Below, in pieces: positions 1 through 6,338 of a stretch of DNA of 11,347 nucleotides. The position numbers were made by a program, and so were the translations under genes. The notes beneath the pieces were generated by a model. The model saw only the letters and a program-made list of their open reading frames with translations, was not told the origin of the DNA and did not search any database. The stretch covers positions 1 to 11,347 of the forward strand of contig MU658153.1 in assembly GCA_026770575.1 (NCBI GenBank), given 5' to 3'. Each line of letters starts with the position of its first letter. Within the stretch, counting starts at the first letter, position 1. The stretch is from Pelagophyceae sp. CCMP2097 (lineage: Eukaryota > Sar > Pelagophyceae).

Positions 1-537
1 CGGCTTGAAGGCCGAGAACGCGACGAGCTTGCGCGTGCCCTGCGCGTCTTTCGCAGTCGGCGGCTTGCTGGCCTTCTTCGCCTCCTGCTCCTCGTAGATC
101 TGCGCATGCGTCTTCCCATAATACAGGCTCCTGTCACAGCCGAGGTGGTGCGCCGCGTGTTGCCCGCCGGACCCCGTCTTGCCGCATGCCTGGCACTCCG
201 ATGCTACGACGCGCGCCGTGATGTGGTGGCAGCTTTCGCGTTTAACGCCACGGTTCCTGTCGAGTCGGCACGGGTTGAGGCCGCAGGTGCACAGAGTCAC
301 TGGCGCGGCGCGCCGCACGAGGCCGAGCCAGCCAGCGGCCGGCACCGGCGGCGCCGAGGCCGCCGGCGTCGCCGGCGGCGTCGCCGCCGAAGTCGTCGCC
401 GTGGTCGTCGGCGACGCAGTCGTCGCTGCAGGCAGCGGCTCTGCGGCAGCGGCGCGAGGCTGGCCGCCGGTCTTGTTCACGCGGTGGGGCGAGGCCTTCT
501 TCTGCACGCCGTTGCGTTGCTGGCTTTGGCCGCCCAT
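1..537 (-). CDS. Cys/His-rich protein of unknown function, N-terminal part (C-terminus beyond left edge)
   Basis: An open frame of 179 codons starts at ATG 537-535 (MGGQSQQRNG...), follows an in-frame stop at 555-553, and has no stop before the left edge. Residues about 30-70 form an Ala/Thr/Pro-rich low-complexity linker. Residues about 83-134 are rich in Cys and His: C83, C85, C90, C103-H104-H105, C115-x2-C118, H127, H130-H131 and C134. This suggests one or two zinc-binding sites. A charged Lys/Glu-rich stretch follows (HAQIYEEQEAKK, then KPPTAKDAQGTRKLVAF). I do not recognise the family. The regular Cys/His spacing and Lys/Glu tail favour this frame over the Arg-rich overlapping plus-strand frames. 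It is divergent from the OTU gene across about 500 bp. A zinc-finger or nucleic-acid-binding role would be a guess. Introns cannot be excluded. Confidence 0.6.
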   Translation of the reverse strand, partial: MGGQSQQRNGVQKKASPHRVNKTGGQPRAAAAEPLPAATTASPTTTATTSAATPPATPAASAPPVPAAGWLGLVRRAAPVTLCTCGLNPCRLDRNRGVKRESCHHITARVVASECQACGKTGSGGQHAAHHLGCDRSLYYGKTHAQIYEEQEAKKASKPPTAKDAQGTRKLVAFSAFKP

Positions 538-680
538 CCTACAGCACGAGAGTCAACTCGAGGTCCAGTGATGCAATGGGCAATGCGTGACTATAGACCA
601 TTCTAGACCTCTTAGGGGTTCGTTAAGGACGCTGGAGGAGGCACCGGGCGCTCGAATTCGGCGCCGGAGCAGGCCAGAGT

Positions 681-730
681 CGTGGCCAAAGATGGCCAAA
701 GAAGTTCAAAGATGGTCAAAGATGGTCAAA
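681..730 (+). repeat. Five tandem copies of a degenerate 10-mer (consensus gatggtcaaa)
   Basis: Successive decamers are cgtggccaaa, gatggccaaa, gaagttcaaa, gatggtcaaa, gatggtcaaa. All end in caaa. The 10-bp period matches one DNA helical turn, so the copies would face the same side. The array sits about 70 bp upstream of the TATA-like element of the OTU gene. It may be a clustered regulatory site or just a minisatellite. Confidence 0.7.
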
Positions 731-784
731 GCAGAGATTGGCGATAGCGTTTTTCCCCCCCGCAGACCGCCCCCTGGGGTCTGA

Positions 785-821
785 CCGTTTCAACTGATCT
801 ATAAAAAAATCGGTTGAACGG
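785..821 (+). promoter_or_regulatory. TATA-like element in the loop of an inverted repeat
   Basis: TATAAAA lies at 800-806. It is flanked by arms ccgtttcaactgat (785-798) and atcggttgaacgg (809-821), which are reverse complements apart from one extra T and one mismatch. The element is about 235 bp upstream of the OTU ATG, leaving room for a leader. The TATA function is inferred; the inverted repeat is seen directly. Confidence 0.45.
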
Positions 822-1037
822 AGCCTTGGGTTGTTCTGCTTCTCGGCGCGGCGCGACGGACTAGAGTTCTTCCTCTTGTAACCGCACGGGGCGCGCGCGA
901 GCGCGGTCGAGGGCACGCTATACTCGTCCCGGGAGTCGCAGCCGACACTTTGTGTGTCGTAGGTTCTTTGCGAGTTCTCCGACTCAGTCGCGACGTGCGG
1001 CAGTAACGGCGGTGCCCGAGGAGCGGCCGGGAGCGCC

Positions 1038-2242
1038 ATGTCGGGCTACGGCGCGGCGCTGGAGAGGGAGGCGGTGGTGCGCCAGGACGCGGCGCTGGCT
1101 CGGCGCCTGGCCGAGGCCGAGGACCTCTCGTACGCGCGGTCGCTCGACGTGCGCGAGCGCTTCGAGGAGCGCGTGGAGCGGAGCGACTCGGCCGTCGCGC
1201 GGTCGCTCAACGTCCGCGAGCAGTTTGAGGAGCGCGTGGAGCGGAGCGACTCGGCCGTCGCGCGGTCAATCGAGCAGCAGCAGATCGACTCGGCCTTCGC
1301 GCGCGACCTCGGTGCGCGCGGCGCACGCCCATGCCCTGGCACGGCGCCGTAAGGGCAAAAGGGTCCACCAGAGGCCCCGCCAGGCGAGGGCCAAAGGGTG
1401 TACCAGAGGCGTAGGCGACGCCGAGCTCTCGTGGCGCATCGCGGAGCGCGGGTTCTCCATCAATGCGCAGCGGCCTACGTCGTTCTCCGGGCCTGTCCCC
1501 GGCGCGGCATCCATCTCGCTGGCGCGCGCGACGCTGCTGCGGCGCCTCGAGGACTTTGGCCTCGTGGAGCATTTTATCGAGGGCGACGGCGCCTGCCAGT
1601 TTCGAGCGCTGGCGCACCAGCTGCACGGCTCGCAGGCGCGGCACGGCGACGTCCGTTCCGCGGTTGTCTCGCAGCTGCGCAAGGACCCGGACCGCTACTG
1701 TGGCTTTGTCCAAGAGGACTTTGGCGCCTTTACGCGCAGGATGGCCCAGCCGCGTGAGTGGGGCGACCACGTCACGTTGCAGGCCGCCGCGGACGCGTTT
1801 TTTGTCCAAATCTGCCTCGTCACGTCCTACGCCGAGCGCGGCTTCGTCAGCATAAAACCCGCCGATTCGCCGGGCCGCGCCGCGCCAAAGTGCGCCCGCG
1901 CGCCGACCGCCAAAGACGCGACTCGAAGAACCGTAGGACCATTTGGTTGGCGTTTTGGGCGGAGATCCACTACTCGAGCATCGAGCAAATAGCCGGCGTC
2001 CACCGATGCTTGCCGCCACCTGATGGCGCCACCCGACGCGTTTGCGCAGTTGGCGCCGCGGGATCGCGACGGACGCCAAGGACTACGGCGACGCGCTCGG
2101 AAACGCTTCTTGCTTCGGCTTCTTGTGCCGCCCCCCGCGGCTGCGGCGCGCGGAGAAGGCGGTCCCGGCTTCGCCTTTCATCCTAGTCCACAACCCCTCC
2201 ATCGACTTGGTCGGCGACGCGGCGGACGTGCCGTACGTCTAA
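1038..2242 (+). CDS. OTU-family cysteine protease (deubiquitinase-like), spliced model
   Basis: Model exons are 1038-1348, 1407-1889, 1937-1997 and 2081-2242, giving about 338 residues. OTU proteases cleave ubiquitin from proteins. The N-terminus (MSGYGAALERE...) contains DAALARRLAEAED, resembling the helical segments often found before OTU domains. Two 21-residue charged repeats (ARSLDVRERFEERVERSDSAV and a near copy) follow. The OTU domain covers about residues 145-280. Its Asp-Cys motif is GDGACQFRAL, with D164 and catalytic C167; most relatives have Asn where this has Ala166. The His motif is WLAFWAEIHYSSI with H276. That motif enters frame only when 1890-1936 is removed as an intron, which strongly supports the model. 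The tail (DYGDALGNASCFGFLC... to the TAA at 2240-2242) is less sure, because an intron ending at 2080 is needed to reach it. Without it, the same frame as the His motif runs to 2186. Confidence 0.75.
1135..1260 (+). repeat. Two tandem 63-bp repeats in OTU exon 1
   Basis: Units 1135-1197 and 1198-1260 begin with cgcggtcgctc and are nearly identical over their second half. A third unit starts at 1261 (cgcggtca) and decays. Each encodes 21 residues, exactly three heptads, rich in Arg and Glu, which fits a helical or coiled-coil segment. Confidence 0.8.
1349..1406 (+). other. Intron 1 of the OTU gene (58 nt)
   Basis: The donor is GTAAGG and the acceptor TACCAG. Removal joins the ATG-bearing repeat exon (which otherwise stops at 1352) to the OTU-domain frame. 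The split codon is CC|A (Pro104). Confidence 0.75.
1890..1936 (+). other. Intron 2 of the OTU gene (47 nt)
   Basis: The donor is GTGCGC and the acceptor CCGTAG. Removal joins FVSIKPADSPGRAAPK directly to TIWLAFWAEIHYSSI, restoring the segment with the catalytic His. Unspliced, the first frame runs on to a stop at 1992 without the His motif. Confidence 0.75.
1998..2080 (+). other. Possible intron 3 of the OTU gene (83 nt)
   Basis: The donor is GTCCAC and the acceptor GCCAAG. Removal is frame-compatible with the tail that ends at 2242. A donor at 2040 is also compatible and adds 14 residues. No family motif decides between them. Confidence 0.35.
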
Positions 2243-2244
2243 TT

Positions 2245-3132
2245 TCACCCCGCCGGCAGGAAAGGGACTCGGAAGAGGGATAGGTCCTTTTGGTCGCGGT
2301 CGTTGTAGCTGCGGAGCGGCTCCGGGAGCGAGTACGGCGGCCGGCAGAGGTTTGGGAAGTGCGTGTCCCACCGCGCGGCGTCCGCACCGCGCCGCATCGC
2401 GTTGGTCTGCTGCGACGGGTAGTGCGTGACGAGGAGGTACCGCACAGCCGAAGCGTTGACATGCGCCAGGACGCGGAGGATGTCCCCGGGCGACATGTGT
2501 TGCACCTGCGGGCGCGGTCGACGGCGCCCCCGCAATGGCTGACGCACGGCATCGCGCATGAGCAAGACGTCAAAGGGCCCGCGTGGCAGGGCCTCGGCGG
2601 CGTCGACGCGGAGGAAGCGCCACCGCGGCGCGCGGTCCGCAAAGTTGGCAGAATGCTCGTCGACAAGCGCCCGCACGATGTCCCCGCCGACGTACTCGAG
2701 CGCCGGCCGCGCTTTTAAGAAATGCCGCATCCTGACAAAGTCGCCGCAGGGCACGTCGAGGAGCCTCTTGACGGCAAAGTCGTGCACGACCTGCGCGAGC
2801 ACGCGCCGCGCCGCCGTCGTGTAAGCCAGCGTCGACCCGGCGCCGGACGCCGAAGTGAATGTGCCGTTGTGCGTCGCCTGTGCGCACGTGGTCCTCGGAG
2901 CCTCGCGCGTCTTCGGAGCCTCAGGACTTCGTCGACGCCGCGCGGCGGAGACGTTGACGCGGCGCGTCCTCGCATACCGGACGCGCTCGAAGACGCGGCC
3001 GAAGCGCTCCGCGCGCTCCGGCGCAGTCTCGACCTGCAGCGCCGCGCCGGCCGCGTACCGCGCCTCCGCCGGCGGCTCGCGACCCGCGGTGGCGTCCGCC
3101 TCAGACGCGGCCGGCCGCGGCCGACCACCCAT
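2245..3132 (-). CDS. Class I SAM-dependent methyltransferase
   Basis: Model exons are 3132-2548 and 2505-2245, giving 281 residues. It probably transfers a methyl group from S-adenosylmethionine; the acceptor is unknown. A basic, Ala-rich N-terminus precedes SGAGSTLAYT (about 94-105 includes it). Then come SAM-binding motif I LLDVPCGDF (124-132), the second strand EYVGGDIV (146-153), and DAAEALPRGPFDVLLMRDA (177-195). Removing a 42-nt intron joins this to VQHMSPGDILRVLAHVN, giving the RDxxQH signature usual for such enzymes. The C-terminal half has YLLVTHYPSQQTN, RPPYSLPEPL and the end DLSLFRVPFLPAG. The start is uncertain: an upstream ATG at 3252 (MRLRVLVLGCSFCE) could be joined through an intron at 3210-3148. 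A second in-frame intron at 2958-2878 is possible. The stop lies 2 bp from the OTU stop on the other strand. Confidence 0.75.
   Translation of the reverse strand: MGGRPRPAASEADATAGREPPAEARYAAGAALQVETAPERAERFGRVFERVRYARTRRVNVSAARRRRSPEAPKTREAPRTTCAQATHNGTFTSASGAGSTLAYTTAARRVLAQVVHDFAVKRLLDVPCGDFVRMRHFLKARPALEYVGGDIVRALVDEHSANFADRAPRWRFLRVDAAEALPRGPFDVLLMRDAVRQPLRGRRRPRPQVQHMSPGDILRVLAHVNASAVRYLLVTHYPSQQTNAMRRGADAARWDTHFPNLCRPPYSLPEPLRSYNDRDQKDLSLFRVPFLPAG
2506..2547 (-). other. Methyltransferase intron, 42 nt, in frame
   Basis: The donor is GTGCGT and the acceptor CCGCAG. The length is a multiple of three and it contains no stop, so the frame is open with or without splicing. Retention inserts VRQPLRGRRRPRPQ into the RDA|VQHMS motif; removal restores the conserved-looking sequence. 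Confidence 0.7.
2878..2958 (-). other. Possible in-frame methyltransferase intron (81 nt)
   Basis: The donor is GTCAAC and the acceptor GCACAG. It has no stop and a phase-0 boundary. Removing it joins RYARTRR to ATHNGTFTSASGAGST and deletes an Arg/Ala-rich stretch with no family resemblance. It is weaker than the 2506-2547 intron because no diagnostic motif is restored. Confidence 0.35.
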
Positions 3133-3535
3133 GCGGCCACCGCAGACCTAGAGCAGCGCCGGCTCCAAGGACGGCCCCTCCGTCGAGCGAAAGAGGCAGA
3201 TCGTCCGGACCTCGCAGAAGCTGCAGCCAAGAACGAGCACCCGCAGCCGCATGACTCGTAAACCTTTTGGTCGGAGTACAGCCTTCAAAGGTTACACTCA
3301 TATGCTCCCCGCCGGCGCCCGCGCGCGATTGCGGCATTTCGCCAAAAATGAGATTCGCGCGCGCCGGAAGCCATTTCCAAACTAATCTCGCGGCGGCGGC
3401 GGTCTTCACGAGGGCCCGAAGAGAGGCACCCCGGATCAGTGACCGTCGATTCTCCGTCGATAACTTGTTTCGGAAATACTCAGAATTTCCCACCGAAAGT
3501 TTTAAGCGCCCGATCTCGAGCGCCGCGCTCCGAGG
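3133..3535. promoter_or_regulatory. Divergent promoter region between methyltransferase and tyrosinase
   Basis: No convincing gene lies here, apart from a possible short methyltransferase 5' exon (3252-3211). The half nearest the tyrosinase is lower in GC. It holds a direct repeat ccgtcgat at 3443-3450 and 3454-3461 (11-bp step). It also holds an inverted repeat GGAAAT (3472-3477) / ATTTCC (3485-3490), 46-64 bp before the tyrosinase ATG. Confidence 0.45.
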
Positions 3536-6001
3536 ATGGAGGCCTGTGATGCAGAGGAGAAGCTGCTCCAAAGGAGCTGTGCGCCATCAGGCCGGCGTCC
3601 GCGCCTGCCGCCGGTCGCGGCGTTTCCATCGCTCTATCTTCACCGGCGGACATCTCGAGAGAATGCAAAAAATTCACGCGTACAATCCTTGGATCCTTAG
3701 GCCTCGATCGCAAGACGTACTCGAGCGTCGACGGGCTGGGGGTGGTGCGCAAGACCTCCCAACTCGTCACGGCTCGACGAGGGGTGGTGCTCGCTCTCGC
3801 GGTCGTCGGCGTGATGGCCATGGTGCGGCACGGAAGTAGCGGGGGCAGCTCGGCTGCGTCGCTGGTCGAGGAGGCGCACGCTTCATCGTCTTCCGCCGAG
3901 GCCTTTCCGAGCGACGGGGCCGGGGTCGAATTGACGTGGGCAGTCACCAACTCGTACACGAAAAAGCTCGGCAAGGCGATCGGGAGCCAGTACCCGTGGG
4001 TGACTGACAAGGTCCAGGTGATCGACCCGTACCGCACTGCGACGTAAGCATTGCTCTGGAAGAGGCCCCTCGCCCCAGAGAAGGAGGAGGAATCACCCGG
4101 GAAAAATTGAAATCGTTCGCAGGCTCTCGGTAACGAACGTCGAGGACGTCGAGGCAGCGTTCCCGGACAAGGCGGCGGGCGACTGGCACTACGCGTGGAC
4201 GCTGGGTTGCAGCGACGGCTCGACGCACGCGCTCGAGGGCGCGCACGCGGTGGTGTACCTCGAGGGCACGCAGGACTGCACGGTGGGCGTCGAGCTCAAG
4301 GCGGCGGGCAAGGCGGTGACTTCGGGCGCGGGCCTCCTCAAGGTGCGGTACGTGCGGCGCGAGGTGCGCGAGCTGGACGCCGCCGACCGCGACCTCTGGC
4401 TCGACTCGCTGTACAAAATGTGGTCGCACACGGGCGAGGCGGGCCGCAAGCTCTTCGGCGCCTCGTTCATCTCGTCCGACGAGCTGCTAGCGATCCACGC
4501 GACGAACTCGGCGCTGCGCGACAACGACCACTTCCACAACGGCGCCGGCTTTTTGGCGCAGCACGTGCGCCTCGACACGATGGTGCTCAAGTCGCTGCAG
4601 GCCATCGACCCGTCCATCTCGACGCCGTACTGGGACTGGACCATCGAGTCGCGCATGGTGGAGACGGGCGACATCTCCTCGCCCTTTGAGACGCCGCTCT
4701 GGACGGCGGACTGGTTTGGGTCGCTGAACTTTGTCGAGGACCCGCAGGTGCTCGGCCCGCACTACGGCGTCTCGCTCGACGAGTTCCTTGAGCGCGGCTT
4801 CGAGGCATGGGCCATCCGTGACGGACGCTGGAAGTATGCAAAGGTAAAGCGGCTCACGGGCGCCGACACCAAGGGCTACCCGGTGAACTCTTACGGCTAC
4901 CTGCGGTCGCCGTGGAACAACAACCCGTCGCCGTACGTGACGCGCATCAACTTCCCCTACGACCCGGCGAGCCTCGGCAAGTCGTGGCCGACGTGCACGG
5001 ACCTCCACACGTTCATCGAGCCGCAGGACGTCTCGGCGGTGTACTTTATGACGCATCTCGAGGACATGACGGTCCACGCAAACGTGCACCAGGCGCTCGG
5101 CGGCACGGCCATGGACGTCAACTCGACGCAAAAGCTCCTCGACATGGGCCAGAGCTGCTACCAGACCGTCGTGGAGCGCCACCTCTGGCGCGCGCACCTC
5201 CTCGATATGCAACCCTCGTGCGACCCGGATCTGGCCACGACGCCGGACGCCGTGCGAAATTGCCAGCTCTCGTGCGACGCAGAGGCGCCGGACCGCATCA
5301 TCAAGGTCGGCCAGTTCTTCCTCGACCACTACTCGTGCGTGGCGCCCTCCAAGCCGCCGGCGCCCGCCAAGGCGGGGGCGGCCAACGCGGGCAAGGGCGA
5401 CATGGCCGTCGAGGAGGACGTCGTCGAATGGACCGACGAAGAGCTCCTCGAGCTCGGCAAGGCGGCCTGCGGCCTCACCTTCATCAAGGGCGAGCACCTC
5501 GAGGCCTCTGGTACGACGGACCCGAGCTTTTTCCTCGTGCACCCGACGCTCGCGCGCTACTACCAGTTCAAGCAGCTCATGGGGCCCGACGCGCTCGTCG
5601 ACGACTGGGCGTCCGTCGACTCGTCGAACGAGGCCTGCATCCCCGCCATTGAGCAGTGCTACAGCGGCTTCAACGAGGTTGAGGACGCCGAGGACTGCTG
5701 CGCGGGCCACTTCCGCTACTCTCGCTTCTTCGCGGGCACGCACGGCAAGGAGCCGAGCGAGGGCCTCGACGGCGAGTTCATCCTCACAAACGAGCAGATC
5801 ATGGTCCGCGCCGACGCCTTCAACTCGGACGAGTCGGCGCTCATCTTCCACCACCTCGACTTTGACCACTGCGAAGAGGACTTTTCCGAGCTCCTCGCGC
5901 CCACGACGTCGTGGGACGCCGCGACTGGCGGCGGCGACGGCGCCGCGCCCGATGTCTCGGCGCCACCGGCGGCCGCCGCATCAGCGGCCATGATGAACTA
6001 A
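3536..6001 (+). CDS. Tyrosinase (type-3 copper protein), membrane-anchored
   Basis: Model exons are 3536-3578, 3701-4043 and 4123-6001, giving 754 residues. Tyrosinases use a coupled dicopper site to hydroxylate monophenols and oxidise diphenols to quinones. A cytosolic tail of about 42 residues precedes a single hydrophobic segment (VVLALAVVGVMAMV, about 43-56) after TARRG. This suggests a type II signal anchor with the catalytic part in the lumen or outside. The copper A ligands are H254 (AIHA), H267 (FHNGAGFLAQH) and H276. The hallmark PYWDWT is at 297-302. The copper B ligands are H447 and H451 (VHANVHQALGG) and H602 (DPSFFLVHP). The position before the second His, Cys in many fungal and hemocyanin relatives, is not Cys here. 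H451 and H602 are 151 residues apart, far more than usual, because of a Cys-rich insertion. The C-terminal part has more Cys (EACIPAIEQC, DCCAG). The domain is secure; exon 1 is less so. Open in-frame sequence before exon 2 lacks a better ATG. Confidence 0.85.
3579..3700 (+). other. Tyrosinase intron 1 (122 nt)
   Basis: The donor is GTGCGC and the acceptor TCCTTAG. It joins MEACDAEEKLLQRS through a split Cys codon to LDRKTYSSVDGLGVVRK. A donor at 3597 is also frame-compatible. The second exon lacks its own ATG upstream of the membrane segment, so an upstream exon is needed. Confidence 0.55.
4044..4122 (+). other. Tyrosinase intron 2 (79 nt)
   Basis: The donor is GTAAGC and the acceptor TTCGCAG. 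It is lower in GC than its surroundings (gaaaaattgaaatcg). Removal joins VIDPYRTA to TLSVTNVEDVEAAFPDK with a split Thr codon and the correct frame. Confidence 0.85.
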
Positions 6002-6338
6002 AACGCACCGCGCAGAGCCGCCTCTGCACACGCCCGCCCTTAATCCCCTCGGGAGTGACTCATATATTTGCCCTTTCGCCTTGGGCGCAAGCCAGCGGCA
6101 CGCCGACGTGCTCTCGCCACCACCGCACGCCAGCGAGGCCGCGCGCCAGCTCGGGGGCGACGGACGCTTTCCGGATCCAAAAGTGCGCGGTCGCCAATCG
6201 ATTTCGGCGATTTCGAGCCGCGCACCTCGTCGCGACGCCGCCACTGTGAGCCCCGCGCGCACCTCGTCACGACGCCGCCGCTGTGACCGCGGCGCGTGTT
6301 TCGGCGGCGAGGTTCGAAATAATTTTGCGAGGCCCGCG
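6002..6338 (+). promoter_or_regulatory. Intergenic region upstream of the amine oxidase
   Basis: There is no independent gene. TGACTCA (6056-6062, a bZIP/AP-1-type consensus) directly abuts TATATTT (6063-6069), about 270 bp before the amine oxidase ATG. Further in are a short repeat of cgatttcgg/cgatttcga (about 6199-6216) and a pair of 30-bp direct repeats (6221-6287). The amine oxidase frame is open into this region, but the sequence there shows no family similarity. Confidence 0.4.
6221..6287 (+). repeat. Two 30-bp direct repeats, 37-bp period
   Basis: The copies at 6221-6250 and 6258-6287 both read cgcacctcgtc-cgacgccgcc-ctgtga with two internal differences (g/a and a/g) and a differing last base. 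They sit about 50-115 bp before the amine oxidase ATG, in the probable 5' leader or promoter. Confidence 0.7.

Larger units (their letters stand above)
538..1037. promoter_or_regulatory. Divergent intergenic region between the Cys/His-rich gene and the OTU gene
   Basis: About 500 bp with no convincing coding frame; short frames here lack family motifs and normal composition. It holds a 10-bp tandem repeat (681-730), a TATA-like element inside an inverted repeat (785-821), and a C-run followed by a short palindrome (AGACC...GGTCT, about 764-782). It presumably carries both promoters and the OTU 5' leader. Confidence 0.5.

Noticed and set aside
106..606. Plus-strand frames with a long Arg run over the left gene
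   Set aside because: The Arg run reads the antisense of an Ala/Thr/Pro linker; the minus frame has ordered Cys/His spacing and a sensible start.
716..1039. 107-codon minus-strand frame in the OTU promoter region
   Set aside because: Its start overlaps the OTU start codon on the other strand, it crosses the TATA-like inverted repeat, and it has no family likeness.
1207..2079. 290-codon minus-strand frame opposite the OTU gene
   Set aside because: It has no motifs and crosses predicted introns; it is a shadow.
3101..3571. 156-codon minus-strand frame in the methyltransferase-tyrosinase gap
   Set aside because: It runs through the tyrosinase promoter and start, has mixed composition and no domain. 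A short methyltransferase 5' exon in another frame is a better, though weak, explanation.
4487..5869. 460-codon open frame on the minus strand, antisense to the tyrosinase
   Set aside because: It is Val/Arg/Glu/His-rich without domains and mirrors the GC-rich third positions of the tyrosinase, whose motifs are unambiguous.
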